Shown here one piece after another: positions 27,781 through 37,709 of a stretch of DNA of 64,000 bases. Source of the stretch: Acinetobacter kanungonis (GTDB taxonomy: Bacteria; Pseudomonadota; Gammaproteobacteria; Pseudomonadales; Moraxellaceae); NCBI RefSeq assembly GCF_009939195.1, contig NZ_JAACKC010000004.1:186001-250000 (forward strand). Direction: 5' to 3'. Both the position numbers and the translations under genes were made by a program. The notes beneath the pieces are model-generated. The model saw only the letters and a program-made list of their open reading frames with translations. It made no database searches and was not told the origin of the DNA. How positions within the stretch are numbered: position 1 is the stretch's first letter; every line of letters begins with the position of its first letter.

Positions 27781-28851
27781 TTATAGATACTTAGCGCTAT
27801 ATTCATGTACCGTGTCAATAAACACTTTTGGCTGATCTGGGTTCACCCATTGGGTAATGCCATGTCCCAAATTCGCAACATAACCTGTTTTCTCACCATT
27901 GGCATACGCTTCATCCAACATCGCTTGGGTCGCTTTTTGAATGGTTTTTGATGAGCCATATAAAGTTGCAGGGTCTAAATTACCTTGCAAGGCTGCACGT
28001 CCATTCACTACACGTCGGGCAGCGGAAAGTGGTGTGGTCCAGTCTAAACCAAACGCATCCGCACCCGTAGCAACCATCGGCTCTAACCACTGACCACCAC
28101 CTTTGGTGAACAAAATGACAGGAATTTTACGACCATCTTTTTCACGTTTTAATCCACACACAATTTTGTGCATGTAGTTTAAAGAAAACTCGATATATTC
28201 ACGATGCGCCAATGCACCGCCCCAGCTATCAAAAATCTGAACGGCTTGTGCACCCGCATCAATTTGTGCATTTAAATAATCAATTACAGCAATCGCGAGA
28301 CGATCAAGCAAGGCATGTAACACTTCAGGCTGCGCATACATCATCTGTTTGGTGAAACGGAAATCTTTGCTCGAACCACCTTCAACCATATAAGTAGCTA
28401 AAGTCCAAGGACTGCCCGAAAAGCCAATTAATGGGACTTGCCCGGCTAAAGCGGAACGAATTGTCGAAACGGCATTCATGACATAATCTAAATCGGATTT
28501 TGCATTGAATGCTGGCAAATTCATGACATCTTGTTCAGTACGAATCGTTTTGTGAAATTTTGGACCTTCGCCCGCTTCAAAATAAAGCCCTAAACCCAAA
28601 GCATCTGGAACAGTCAAAATATCTGAAAAAAGAATTGCTGCATCTAGGTCATAACGGCGTAATGGTTGCAACGTGACTTCGCAGGCAAATTCAGTATTTT
28701 TGCATAAAGAAAGGAAGTCACCCGCTTTGGCACGTGTTTCACGATACTCAGGTAAATAGCGCCCTGCCTGACGCATCATCCAAACAGGTGTAGTATCAAC
28801 AGGCTCACGCAATAAGGCACGCAGAAAACGATCATTTTTTAAGGTCGCCAT
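27781..28851 (-). CDS. hemE: Uroporphyrinogen decarboxylase
   Basis: A 356-residue enzyme with the family start signature [33 protein letters not shown], whose Arg residues bind substrate carboxylates, then the catalytic Asp in [17 protein letters not shown] and [17 protein letters not shown]. It removes four carboxyl groups from uroporphyrinogen III to give coproporphyrinogen III in heme synthesis. TAGGAAA before the ATG supports the start. It is followed by the DUF817 gene. Confidence 0.96.
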   Translation of the reverse strand: MATLKNDRFLRALLREPVDTTPVWMMRQAGRYLPEYRETRAKAGDFLSLCKNTEFACEVTLQPLRRYDLDAAILFSDILTVPDALGLGLYFEAGEGPKFHKTIRTEQDVMNLPAFNAKSDLDYVMNAVSTIRSALAGQVPLIGFSGSPWTLATYMVEGGSSKDFRFTKQMMYAQPEVLHALLDRLAIAVIDYLNAQIDAGAQAVQIFDSWGGALAHREYIEFSLNYMHKIVCGLKREKDGRKIPVILFTKGGGQWLEPMVATGADAFGLDWTTPLSAARRVVNGRAALQGNLDPATLYGSSKTIQKATQAMLDEAYANGEKTGYVANLGHGITQWVNPDQPKVFIDTVHEYSAKYL

Positions 28852-29053
28852 TGACTTTCCTAACTTAATTTAATCTTTGCAGCATCATAGCAAAAAGGAC
28901 TAAATTTTAATAACTTCTCGTACGATTAAAATGCAATGTTCTGCACTTAAAAGCGTACATTTACACAAAACAAATACTGCATCTCCCCGATTTTTCTGCA
29001 ATACTTGCGTCGTTTGTCACTTAGTAAATGAATAATTCTTAAGGTTGAATTAC

Positions 29054-30322
29054 ATGTTCGTTCGCACAATACTCGCCATGAGTTTAAGTTGCATTTTTGC
29101 TGGCACAGCTTTTGCCACAGCTACTACTGCTGAACAACCATTAAATCCCAAAGTCGTTGCCAATACTGCCGTAGAAGATCCAATTAATCCTCTTGCGATA
29201 GGCTCTGCTTCTTCAGCTCAAGATGTCAATGCTGATGCGCAAATTACGCCTCAAGAACAACAGGATTTAAACAAAGCTTCTCAAACCCTGCAAAATCTTC
29301 AACAAACTGAAGACAACACTGCAGATATTGGCGCAGCCCCTGCAAGTGCACCTGTTGCAACCAGCTCAACAACTGCAAGTTCTACAACCACGACTGCAAC
29401 GTCGCCAGCGGCTAAAGCATCTTGGACACTTGATGGCTTAAACAATGCAGCTTGGTATGACAATATTGGCAAAGGTCAATTTCCTGTCTATGCACGTACT
29501 CAGGTCATGTTGAACAATGCACATGCTTCACCGGGTGCAATTGACGGTACCAGTGGTAAGAATACCTTAAAAGCATTGGCAACATTCCAGCAAATGAATG
29601 GTCTAAAACCAACTGGAACATTAACCCAAGAAACTTGGGATGCCTTGATTGCTAAACAAGGGAATCGTCCTGCATTTGTAGAATACACCATTACCGATGC
29701 TGACCTTCAAGGTCCATATGCACCTTCTATTCCGCACGACTATGCATTACAAGCCAAAATGAAAGGTTTGTACTACACCCGTGTCACGGAAATGTTGGGT
29801 GAAAAATTCCATATGGATGAAGATTTCTTAAAGAAACTCAATCCAAAAGCAACCTTTAAAAAAGCGGGTGAAAAAATCATTGTGACCAATATTCGCAATG
29901 AATTACCTGAAGACATTCATTTGATCGTAGCGCATAAAGGTGCAAAACAACTGTATCTCTTTAATAGCCGCAATCAAATGATCGCATCTTTCCCTGCTAC
30001 GATTGGTAGCTCAGACACTCCTTCTCCAGAAGGCACCTATAAAGTGACGGGTGTGGCTCCAAATCCTTGGTACAGCTATTCACCAAGTAACTTTGTTCAA
30101 GGCAAAAACTTAAAACCGCTGTCTTTACCACCAGGTCCGAATGGTCCAGTGGGTAACATCTGGATTGGTTTAAGCAAAAAATCTTTTGGTATTCACGGTA
30201 CACCAAACCCGTCTGCGATTTCTAAAACTGCATCACACGGTTGTATCCGCTTGACCAACTGGGATGCCAATGATTTAGGTAAAAAAGTCCGTTCTGGCGT
30301 AACAGTTAAATTCCTTGAGTAA
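29054..30322 (+). CDS. L,D-transpeptidase (YkuD) with peptidoglycan-binding domain
   Basis: A 422-residue exported enzyme. It has a signal peptide (cleavage after AFA, about residue 21), a low-complexity Thr/Ala/Ser/Pro linker (about 85-120), a PG_binding_1 domain (about 150-205) and a C-terminal YkuD catalytic domain (about 285-422). The active site reads HGTPNPSAISKTASHGCIRL with His381, His395 and nucleophile Cys397. It makes or attaches 3-3 crosslinks or D-amino acids in peptidoglycan. A TTG opens the frame three codons earlier; the ATG at 29054 has AAGG 9 nt upstream. It may correspond to the periplasmic Acinetobacter enzyme called LdtJ, but that is not proven here. Confidence 0.9.
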   Translation: MFVRTILAMSLSCIFAGTAFATATTAEQPLNPKVVANTAVEDPINPLAIGSASSAQDVNADAQITPQEQQDLNKASQTLQNLQQTEDNTADIGAAPASAPVATSSTTASSTTTTATSPAAKASWTLDGLNNAAWYDNIGKGQFPVYARTQVMLNNAHASPGAIDGTSGKNTLKALATFQQMNGLKPTGTLTQETWDALIAKQGNRPAFVEYTITDADLQGPYAPSIPHDYALQAKMKGLYYTRVTEMLGEKFHMDEDFLKKLNPKATFKKAGEKIIVTNIRNELPEDIHLIVAHKGAKQLYLFNSRNQMIASFPATIGSSDTPSPEGTYKVTGVAPNPWYSYSPSNFVQGKNLKPLSLPPGPNGPVGNIWIGLSKKSFGIHGTPNPSAISKTASHGCIRLTNWDANDLGKKVRSGVTVKFLE

Positions 30323-30341
30323 TTTTATTTATCCTCAAATC

Positions 30342-30367
30342 AAAAAGCCTGCTTCTGCAGGCTTTTT
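30342..30367 (+). terminator. Terminator after the L,D-transpeptidase gene
   Basis: Stem AAAAAGCCTGC / GCAGGCTTTTT followed by more T. Confidence 0.88.
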
Positions 30368-30493
30368 TATGCAAACAATTTTATTCAGCCTTTTGTTGCA
30401 AATATAGAATGATTTGTCGCCTTAATAATATTTAACCCTTAACAATGAAACACTATGATGAACTTAAGCATAAATTCAAACAGGATAACGGTC

Positions 30494-31183
30494 ATGCAAA
30501 GTTATTTACATCGTAGTGAAGATCGCGGTCATGTCAAAGCGGGATGGCTAGAATCCAAACACAGTTTTTCATTCGGGAGTTGGTACGACCCTAAATACAT
30601 GGGTGTGAGTGTATTACGTGTCATTAACGATGACTGGATTGCAGCCCATAATGGTTTTGGCACTCATCCGCACGACAATATGGAAATTTTGACCTGCGTA
30701 CTGGAAGGCACAATTTCCCATAAAGACAGTATGGGCAATGAACGTCATATTTCTGCAGGTGAATGGCAGTTGATGAGTGCAGGTACAGGCGTACAACATA
30801 GTGAAATCAATCAGAGAGATACTCCTGTACACATGTTGCAAATCTGGATCCACCCAAATGAACGCAATGCTGAACCTAACTACCAGCAAATCCAGTGTGA
30901 TCCGAAGTTACAACCGAATCAATGGCATGTGATTGCAGGTCCAGATGAGCATGCCGCCATGCACATTCGTCAGCAAGCAGAAGTTAAAACTGCTTTCCTA
31001 CAAACTTCTCATACCTTAGTGGTAAAAGCTACGCAGAAATTGAATTACATTCATGTGATTTCAGGTGAAATCGAAATCTTAGGTCAAAAATTACATGCAG
31101 GCGATGCCTTAGCATTTGCAGAAGAGACTGAGCTTAAAGCCTTGAATGACAGTCAATTTATCTGGTTTGATTTACCTATTTAA
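30494..31183 (+). CDS. Pirin family protein (YhhW-like, possible quercetinase)
   Basis: A 229-residue bicupin. The metal-binding motif is GTHPHDNMEILTCVLEG (two His and Glu) with a further His in GTGVQHSEIN, as in E. coli YhhW, which oxidises quercetin in vitro. The second cupin domain follows from about residue 140. The cellular role of bacterial pirins is unclear, with redox sensing or enzyme modulation proposed. The frame opens 13 codons earlier; the ATG at 30494 is preferred for AGGA 8 nt upstream and the family start MQSYLHRSEDRGH. Confidence 0.88.
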   Translation: MQSYLHRSEDRGHVKAGWLESKHSFSFGSWYDPKYMGVSVLRVINDDWIAAHNGFGTHPHDNMEILTCVLEGTISHKDSMGNERHISAGEWQLMSAGTGVQHSEINQRDTPVHMLQIWIHPNERNAEPNYQQIQCDPKLQPNQWHVIAGPDEHAAMHIRQQAEVKTAFLQTSHTLVVKATQKLNYIHVISGEIEILGQKLHAGDALAFAEETELKALNDSQFIWFDLPI

Positions 31184-31190
31184 TTCACCT

Positions 31191-31216
31191 CTATCCCGTG
31201 TTTCGACGCGGGATAG
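31191..31216 (+). terminator. Hairpin after the pirin gene
   Basis: Stem CTATCCCG / CGGGATAG, 7 bases after the stop, with only three T following. Confidence 0.55.
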
Positions 31217-31344
31217 ATTTCCATATGATGTCTAAATCCAACAACTGCTTTTTATTAAATTAGACATTATGGATATTATCCAAAGATTCGCACCGATTCA
31301 CAAAATAACTAAACTTTAGAACTCTAAGCTTCAGAGTCTCCATT

Positions 31345-31908
31345 TTGGACATCGAGAACATAAAATCCCGAATTATCTCCCATCATCTGGCTGGACATAT
31401 CCATCAACACAATTCAATATTAGTTTTACAAGAACCCTTCATGGAAGGCGGAAGCGCTTTTAATGTATTTGCTCAACATGAATTAAGTGGAAATCAAATT
31501 GGGCTACAATTTGCAATTCACATCAATACTGACTCGCTTAGCCTACTTGTTGGAATGACCCACAGTAATCCCAACCGAGAATATGAAATTGCAATACAAA
31601 ATCTGAAAGGTGAACAACGTGCCTTTAATCTAGTGTATAGCTTTTATAATTATCCCAAAGGATTTTATCTGCTGGAGTTTCCGCTACATTCACCTTCCAC
31701 TAAACTTGAAGAACACCTACACGATGAACTAAACCGAATAGAGCCATTGGCATTTATTCAAACTGCAATCAAAATCACACCTATAGGGAAACCAATGAAA
31801 TGGATTGAACAATTTATTTATAAACAGCTCTTGTCGATGACAAGTCAGAATCCTACAAGCCATTCAGGCATAAAAAAACCTCACCATGGTGAGGTTTTTT
31901 TATCTTAG
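31345..31908 (+). CDS. Hypothetical protein, TTG start
   Basis: A 187-residue soluble protein with no recognised family. The N-terminal part contains IISHHLAGHIHQHNSILVLQ and the middle is beta-strand-like. The frame opens at a TTG; no ATG occurs before residue 33, so either the TTG or a shorter product is used. The last 13 codons run through a perfect 32-bp palindromic terminator, giving the tail KKPHHGEVFLS, so the true protein end may be poorly constrained. It converges with the Wzi-family gene, with 4 bases between the stops. Confidence 0.6.
   Translation: MDIENIKSRIISHHLAGHIHQHNSILVLQEPFMEGGSAFNVFAQHELSGNQIGLQFAIHINTDSLSLLVGMTHSNPNREYEIAIQNLKGEQRAFNLVYSFYNYPKGFYLLEFPLHSPSTKLEEHLHDELNRIEPLAFIQTAIKITPIGKPMKWIEQFIYKQLLSMTSQNPTSHSGIKKPHHGEVFLS
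31871..31902. terminator. Bidirectional terminator overlapping a gene end
   Basis: A perfect 32-bp palindrome centred on CCATGG, arms of seven A/T plus CCTCACC. It lies inside the last codons of the 31345 gene and just before the Wzi-family stop. Confidence 0.88.
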
Positions 31909-31912
31909 AAAA

Positions 31913-33361
31913 TTAATAACCCCACGCTTGTGGATCTAATGGTAAATCTACAGCAACTGAAAGCCCAGTATCATTACCATGTACATCAGAATCGCTTACC
32001 CAACCATTGAGTTTCAAAGGAATATCTGGACGAAGATAATGTGACCATGTTAAGTCGAGTGCTTTCACTTCATCTTTCTCTGGAAATGCTTGATTGATAT
32101 CCAAATTCGATTGATTCACTTTTGCAAACAATACACGACCAGAGACACGATTCATTCGATCGAATCGGATATTACCACCGACAGAATACATTTCTCCATC
32201 CCCGCCCATCGCGTGACCTAAAGGGAAACCATGTTGGTAATAACCATCTTTATACACGTAATGATTATAAGAAATACCTTTTACATCGCCATTGGTACGG
32301 GTATCCGCCCATTCTGTATACAGTTGAAATGGCATGTTCTTAAAATTTGAAGAGTAATCGACACCTGCCAAATACATTTTTTTCGAAGGTAATAATCCCG
32401 CTTCATCTTCCCCAATATATTGGCCATATAGGCTTATTGGGGTATTCAACCACTGGTTCAAATTCAAACGTGCATCAAATCCAGCCAATTGATTGGACTT
32501 ATCATCATCTGCATTGTAGAAATTATCATTGCCTTTAATGGCATTCCAAAAAGAATCCCAGCTTTCTGAGCGTCCTTCACCACCCCACTGAATCACACGC
32601 GATGCACCCAATTCCAAATAAGGTAAAGGTTGTGCTGTTACACGTAAACCAATGAGTTTTGCATCTGGAACCGCATCATAATCATCAAGTTGTCCAGCAA
32701 AAGCTTGATATTGCCATGGTCCAATCCAAGACAACCATTTACTTTCAAAGGCACTTTGATCAGCTCGCTGCATGGTTAAACCATAGACGGGACGGCTTGC
32801 ATCACCACGAATGAGGCTACCATCATGACCTGATCCCCAATAGGTTGGCATTTGACCCGCAATCAACCATTGGTTCCAAAGTTTGCCTGCTAGGTATGAT
32901 CCCTCGACATTGATATCGCGATCCTGACCGTTATCAATTAATGGACCTTGCTCTACATTTATCTTTAATTTGGCATCCCAGTTTGCACCACCCGCATTGA
33001 GCTCTAAGGCACCAACATACTGTGCTTTATTACTTTCAGCATAGGCTTGTGGAAACTGCTTTTCATCCGTTGCAGCATATAAACTCACTTTAGCCATATG
33101 ATTGTCTGCTTTCAAGCTGGCCAGAACTGAATCCACCACCTTTTGCTGTGCAGGTTGGCTAATACGAGCCTGAGATAAAGCGCGTTGAATCTCATCGCCA
33201 CTCATTGGCCATGTAGAGGTACTGATTTGAATAACACCCTGTTGATTTAACCAGTTCAAATCTGAACGTAAATCTTCATTATTCACGACAATCCCTTGCG
33301 CAAAACCCGATGACGCTGACAACATAAACAACGCCGAAACTAAAGATTTTTTTAAATACAT
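31913..33361 (-). CDS. Capsule assembly Wzi family outer-membrane protein
   Basis: A 482-residue protein with a signal peptide (cleavage after GFA, about residue 21) and a long beta-barrel pattern. The segment WLIAGQMPTYWGSGHDGSLIRGDASRPVYGLTMQRADQSAFES is characteristic of the Wzi family, whose E. coli member is a lectin-like outer-membrane barrel that anchors capsule polysaccharide. There are no capsule synthesis genes next to it. It ends in a final strand LPLDPQAWGY with a terminal aromatic residue, as usual for such barrels. It is followed upstream by lysS behind a terminator. Confidence 0.86.
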   Translation of the reverse strand: MYLKKSLVSALFMLSASSGFAQGIVVNNEDLRSDLNWLNQQGVIQISTSTWPMSGDEIQRALSQARISQPAQQKVVDSVLASLKADNHMAKVSLYAATDEKQFPQAYAESNKAQYVGALELNAGGANWDAKLKINVEQGPLIDNGQDRDINVEGSYLAGKLWNQWLIAGQMPTYWGSGHDGSLIRGDASRPVYGLTMQRADQSAFESKWLSWIGPWQYQAFAGQLDDYDAVPDAKLIGLRVTAQPLPYLELGASRVIQWGGEGRSESWDSFWNAIKGNDNFYNADDDKSNQLAGFDARLNLNQWLNTPISLYGQYIGEDEAGLLPSKKMYLAGVDYSSNFKNMPFQLYTEWADTRTNGDVKGISYNHYVYKDGYYQHGFPLGHAMGGDGEMYSVGGNIRFDRMNRVSGRVLFAKVNQSNLDINQAFPEKDEVKALDLTWSHYLRPDIPLKLNGWVSDSDVHGNDTGLSVAVDLPLDPQAWGY

Positions 33362-33456
33362 TATCGTGACTTTCTCGTTACTTAATTCTGCCGACTACCA
33401 TATTTTCTTTGATACAAGATTGCAACTGGAGTAATGATTTTTGTTGTAAATTGCAA

Positions 33457-33485
33457 AGAAAAACCCGCATAAAGCGGGTTTTTCT
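33457..33485 (-). terminator. Terminator of lysS
   Basis: Stem AGAAAAACCCGC / GCGGGTTTTTCT, 16 bases after the lysS stop. Confidence 0.85.
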
Positions 33486-33501
33486 GAAATCGTATTTAGA
33501 C

Positions 33502-35028
33502 TTAGTCTTTACGACGCATATGTGGGAATAAAATCACATCACGGATACTTGGCGCATCAGCAAACAGCATCACCAAACGGTCAATACCAATCCCTTCACC
33601 CGCAGTTGGAGGTAAACCATACTCTAAAGCTTCAACGAATTCTGCATCATAATGCATGGCTTCGTCATCACCCGCATCTTTCTCTTCAACTTGAGCTTGG
33701 AAGCGTTCCGCTTGGTCAATCGGGTCATTCAACTCAGAGAAGCCATTTGCCAATTCACGACCACCAATAAAGAACTCGAAACGGTCCGTAATATGTGGAT
33801 TATGATCATTACGACGTGCTAAAGGTGAAGTTTCAGCAGGATATTCAGTGATGAACGTTGGTTGACGTAATTTCGTCTCAACTGTTTCTTCAAACACGAT
33901 AGTTTGCAATTTACCTAAGCCGAAACCTGGCTTTACTTCTTCTTTCAATACGTCTTTGGTGAACTTCGCCAAGAACTCACGATCATTCACATTTTCAGGC
34001 GTAAACTCAGGGTTGTTTTCTAAGATCGCATCAAACATTGAAATTTTCTTGAATGGACCTTTAAAGCTGAACACTTCGCCTTGATATGGCACATCTGTGG
34101 TACCCAAAATATCCAAAGCTAATTTTTCCAGCATATTTTCAGTCAAAGCCATCAAGTCTTTGTAATCTGCATAGGCTTGGTAGAATTCAATCATGGTGAA
34201 TTCTGGGTTATGACGTGTTGAAACCCCTTCATTACGGAAGTTACGGTTAATTTCAAATACACGCTCAAAACCACCCACCACTAAACGCTTCAAATAAAGC
34301 TCTGGCGCAATACGCAAGAACAATGGCATATCTAAAGCATTATGATGTGTTTCAAATGGACGCGCTGAAGCACCACCAGGAATCACATGCATCATTGGCG
34401 TTTCAACTTCCATGAAACGTTCATTGTTTAAAAATGCACGAATGCCCGCAACCACTTTGGCACGAATCTCAAAAGTTTTACGTGTTTCTTCATTCACAAT
34501 CAAGTCAAGATAACGCTTACGGTATTTTACTTCCGTATCATTTAGACCATGGAACTTGTCTGGCAATGGACGTAAAGATTTAGTCAATAATTCAAAATGT
34601 TGTATATGCACATATAAGTCACCCTTACCAGAACGACCAATGTAACCTTCAACAGCAATAATATCGCCAAGGTCTAAACCTTTAATCGTCGCCAAAGTAG
34701 CTTCGTCTAATTCTTTACGTGCAACATAAAGCTGAATACGACCTGTCATATCTTGAATCACAATGAATGATCCACGGTTTAACATGACACGACCTGCAAC
34801 CTTTACATAAACATGTTTAGCCGCTTCAATCTGTTCTTTCGATTGATCTTGGAATTGTTCTTGTAAATCTTGCGCATAATGTTCGCGCTTAAATGCATTC
34901 GGCCACGGGCTAACGCCCGTTTGTTTGGCTTGTTCTTCAATTTGCTTCAATTTGGCATGACGCTGTGCAATTAAATCGTTTTCGGAAATAGGTTGTTCTG
35001 AAGTCGATTGAGCGTTGTTTTGCGTCAT
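33502..35028 (-). CDS. lysS: Lysyl-tRNA synthetase, class II
   Basis: A 508-residue enzyme of standard length. The OB-fold anticodon-binding domain covers about residues 60-170 ([17 protein letters not shown]). Class II motif 2 is [28 protein letters not shown] and motif 3 is [18 protein letters not shown]. It charges tRNA-Lys. The N-terminal about 50 residues are polar and probably flexible. A GAGG ribosome site lies before the ATG. Confidence 0.97.
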   Translation of the reverse strand: MTQNNAQSTSEQPISENDLIAQRHAKLKQIEEQAKQTGVSPWPNAFKREHYAQDLQEQFQDQSKEQIEAAKHVYVKVAGRVMLNRGSFIVIQDMTGRIQLYVARKELDEATLATIKGLDLGDIIAVEGYIGRSGKGDLYVHIQHFELLTKSLRPLPDKFHGLNDTEVKYRKRYLDLIVNEETRKTFEIRAKVVAGIRAFLNNERFMEVETPMMHVIPGGASARPFETHHNALDMPLFLRIAPELYLKRLVVGGFERVFEINRNFRNEGVSTRHNPEFTMIEFYQAYADYKDLMALTENMLEKLALDILGTTDVPYQGEVFSFKGPFKKISMFDAILENNPEFTPENVNDREFLAKFTKDVLKEEVKPGFGLGKLQTIVFEETVETKLRQPTFITEYPAETSPLARRNDHNPHITDRFEFFIGGRELANGFSELNDPIDQAERFQAQVEEKDAGDDEAMHYDAEFVEALEYGLPPTAGEGIGIDRLVMLFADAPSIRDVILFPHMRRKD

Positions 35029-35157
35029 CTCTGCCTCGAAAAATTTACTAAAAAATGAAGTGCACTAGCATAGCAGATTCCTTCATAAATTCGTATGATT
35101 TCTCACAAACAAATATATGACCCGCAATTTTGATTTTTGTCAGGCGATCACTGAGCG

Positions 35158-35598
35158 TTATTGTTCTGCCAATTCTTTCACTCGTTTTAATCCATGCTCA
35201 AAGGCTTGCTCCATCATATCTTGATAAGCCTCAGTCGTTTCCAGTTCTACTGTCAGCACTGTTTTTCCATCCACTTCTTCCAATGTATATTGTTCTAATG
35301 CCCCCTGCCATTCAAGTACTTCTGGACTACTGACATCTTCCACTCCACCTTGCAACAGTCCCTGATATTGAAAAATCACCGAATGATTCGGGATATACAC
35401 CAGAATCGTGGTAATCAGTCCATCGCCACTATGATCTAGAAATAAAGCTCTGCCACCTACCGTCCAATCGGTCTCAATTTTCGATCCCTCTGCAAAATAA
35501 ATTGTCCATTCTGTATAAGTGTCTGGTGACCAAAGAATATTCCATATTTTTTCAGGACTTGCATCAATAGTGATGTGATAACGTAGATGCTCTACCAT
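35158..35598 (-). CDS. SRPBCC/AHSA1-type ligand-binding protein
   Basis: A 146-residue START-like protein: ITIDASPEKIWNILWSPDTYTEWTIYFAEGSKIE is the first strand and helix of SRPBCC proteins of the Aha1 C-terminal-like family, and the long C-terminal helix is about residues 118-146. The ligand is unknown. The frame extends 11 codons upstream, but AAGGAG 8 nt before the ATG at 35598 settles the start. It is alone between lysS and a hydrolase gene. Confidence 0.85.
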   Translation of the reverse strand: MVEHLRYHITIDASPEKIWNILWSPDTYTEWTIYFAEGSKIETDWTVGGRALFLDHSGDGLITTILVYIPNHSVIFQYQGLLQGGVEDVSSPEVLEWQGALEQYTLEEVDGKTVLTVELETTEAYQDMMEQAFEHGLKRVKELAEQ

Positions 35599-35885
35599 TT
35601 TATTATTCTCCTTATGGATTCCTTCTTCCAAACTACTGAATATTTTGCAGGTGCAGTAAAATAAATCGTTAGAAATTATTTAAAAAATCCATTCTCAATT
35701 CACCCATTTCCACACATGTTGTTGTTTTATTTATTGTTCAGTAAAACCATCCTTTTTACCGCTCAAAAAAATCTTAGACCAAATGCTAAGATCAAAGCCT
35801 CCTGAAGATTCGTACAATTATAAAAGTTTGAAATAGTTGAAAGTGAACGTTTTTAATTCGTTCTATCTTTGTGAAAAGAGACCGT

Positions 35886-36404
35886 ATGAACGCGATAACA
35901 ATGAATATAGATCAATCAAAAATTCTTTTTTTGCATGGCTTAGACTCATCTAAAGAATCAACCAAGTTCCATGCCATCGATTCTGCTAAAAAATACTGTA
36001 TTGATGTGGATTATAGAAATTTAAACTACGCGACTGTTGCCGAGTTTTATGAAAATGCCTTATCTACCATTAAACCTGACTTACTGATTGGTCATAGTTT
36101 AGGTGGCTATTGGGCGCTCAAAATGTCTTTGCAACACCGTATTCCCTGCATCATCGCCAATCCGAGTTTAATGCCTGATTTTAGAGCAGATTATCCAGCA
36201 ATCACTGAACAAGATTTAGAACACGATATTCCGCAAATTGCATATATTGAACTGGGTGATGAAGTATTGGACATGTACGCCACCACCGCTTTTTTAGAAC
36301 CGTATATGCAAGTCGATGCTGTTGAGGGTGGACACCATCGACTGGCAGCACCTGAACATCTTAATCAACTGATTCATTATATGGAGCAGACCTTTATTTT
36401 TTAG
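35886..36404 (+). CDS. YqiA/YcfP family alpha/beta hydrolase
   Basis: A 172-residue small alpha/beta hydrolase. ILFLHGLDSSKESTKF is the oxyanion strand, GHSLGGYWA the nucleophile elbow (Ser in GxSxG), GDEVLD supplies the acidic residue and VEGGHHRL the His. It is like the UPF0227/YqiA esterases, which act on short acyl esters; the natural substrate is unknown. The frame opens at a GTG at 35871; the ATG at 35886 is chosen, and an ATG at 35901 is also possible. A terminator follows. Confidence 0.83.
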   Translation: MNAITMNIDQSKILFLHGLDSSKESTKFHAIDSAKKYCIDVDYRNLNYATVAEFYENALSTIKPDLLIGHSLGGYWALKMSLQHRIPCIIANPSLMPDFRADYPAITEQDLEHDIPQIAYIELGDEVLDMYATTAFLEPYMQVDAVEGGHHRLAAPEHLNQLIHYMEQTFIF

Positions 36405-36413
36405 TGAACATAA

Positions 36414-36447
36414 AAAAAGCCAATCGGTTCTCATCGATTGGCTTTTT
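36414..36447. terminator. Bidirectional terminator
   Basis: Stem AAAAAGCCAATCG / CGATTGGCTTTTT between the hydrolase gene and apt, which converge. Confidence 0.88.
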
Positions 36448-36462
36448 AAAAATATCACTGCG

Positions 36463-37008
36463 TTAAGCGACAGCAGCTTCTACAGGCTTCGAGCTTTCTT
36501 CTAGCACAGTCCATACCTTAAAGCCTAAATCTTTATGTAATGTCGGAAGATCTAAAAAGATGCTCGCGCCCAATACCTGATGATGACATTTATCCATCAA
36601 TTGCTTCACAGCTTTCAGCGTTCCACCTGTCGCAAGAACATCATCCACAATAATGACTTTTTGCGGCTGAATATTGGCAGCGATTTCTAAACGATCTACG
36701 CCATATTCTAGACTATAGCCCACGCCAACCACTGGTGGTGGTAATTTACCTGCTTTACGCACCAACAATAGCCCTTTATTTAAACGTTGTGCCAGCAAGC
36801 TTGCAAGTACAAAGCCTCGTGCTTCTACAGCCACAAAACTTTCCACTTCAGCCAATTGTTCTTCAGGAATGCTAGCAATTAATGCATCGGCTAATGGACC
36901 GATATTGCTCATGAACAACGGCGTTAAATCATAGAAACAAATCCCAGGTTTTGGGAAATTTTGGACAGTACGAATGTGCGACCACAATACAGCAGACAAA
37001 TTTTTCAT
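36463..37008 (-). CDS. apt: Adenine phosphoribosyltransferase
   Basis: A 181-residue type I phosphoribosyltransferase. The PRPP-binding motif is VIIVDDVLATGGTLKAVKQL, and FYDLTPLF plus VAVEARGFVLASLLAQRLNKGLLLVRKAGKLP match Apt. It salvages adenine to AMP. It is monocistronic. No clear ribosome site lies before the ATG, but the family start fits. Confidence 0.94.
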   Translation of the reverse strand: MKNLSAVLWSHIRTVQNFPKPGICFYDLTPLFMSNIGPLADALIASIPEEQLAEVESFVAVEARGFVLASLLAQRLNKGLLLVRKAGKLPPPVVGVGYSLEYGVDRLEIAANIQPQKVIIVDDVLATGGTLKAVKQLMDKCHHQVLGASIFLDLPTLHKDLGFKVWTVLEESSKPVEAAVA

Positions 37009-37486
37009 GGGAGAGAATTTAGTACCAAAGGAATAGGTGAATTTTAACGCTTATTCAACTTTCAGGATAGATAATAGCCAGCTTTTCAGGCGAGGATATT
37101 TTTAGAGTGAATTTATAACAAACTGAATTTTATAAATAATTTTTATATAAAATGTTAACTATAGACTTGTATGATTCTAATATAGCAATTTATAGCTTTT
37201 CTATCTGCTCGACTTTAGTCGGATAAAGCTTCAAACCATCGCTTTGTATCATGCAATTGAAGATTGTCTAACAAAAATACAACGCCATGTTTAAATTGAT
37301 AAGTTTTGTCCTCCTCCGCCATTCAGATTCAGGATTCTCCAATTAAAATCCGATATTTGCTTTACATTCGTCCTAGAACTGCGTAAAAATTTAGGCGAAA
37401 ATAACGCTAGCAATTAGATCATTAGAGCCATGCGGTATATGAGTTATTGCTGATCTAAATTGACCCGATCAGAATTGGAGAATCAG
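37009..37486. other. 478-base upstream region of the rub operon
   Basis: No gene is seen between the divergent apt and rubA starts. A 12-bp exact inverted repeat links 37333-37344 (GATTCTCCAATT) with 37473-37484 (AATTGGAGAATC), the second arm covering the rubA ribosome site. A shorter CTGATC/GATCAG pair lies at 37450-37472. Both promoters should be here; no single clear -35/-10 pair stands out. Confidence 0.5.
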
Positions 37487-37651
37487 ATGAAAAAGTATCA
37501 ATGCATCGTTTGTGGATGGATTTACGACGAAGCAGAAGGCTGGCCACAAGACGGTATCGTTGCGGGCACCAAATGGGAAGATATTCCTGATGATTGGACT
37601 TGCCCTGATTGTGGTGTTTCCAAAGCCGACTTTGAAATGATTGAAATTTAA
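37487..37651 (+). CDS. rubA: Rubredoxin
   Basis: A 54-residue rubredoxin with the two iron-binding pairs CIVCGW and CPDCGVSK and the acidic middle [24 protein letters not shown] typical of the AlkG2 type that can serve alkane hydroxylases. It passes electrons from rubredoxin reductase to the membrane alkane hydroxylase AlkM. The start is set by GGAG 7 nt before the ATG at 37487, although the frame opens nine codons earlier. It is the first gene of rubA-rubB-estB-oxyR, as in Acinetobacter ADP1. Confidence 0.96.
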   Translation: MKKYQCIVCGWIYDEAEGWPQDGIVAGTKWEDIPDDWTCPDCGVSKADFEMIEI

Positions 37652-37660
37652 TAATAACTA

Positions 37661-37683
37661 AAAGACCCACCTAGCGGTCTTTT
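37661..37683 (+). terminator. Hairpin with T-run between rubA and rubB
   Basis: Stem AAAGACC / GGTCTTT followed by TTTTT within the 58-base gap of the operon. It probably lets more rubA than rubB be made. Confidence 0.7.
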
Positions 37684-37709
37684 TTTACAGCTTATTTTGG
37701 GAGAAAGAA

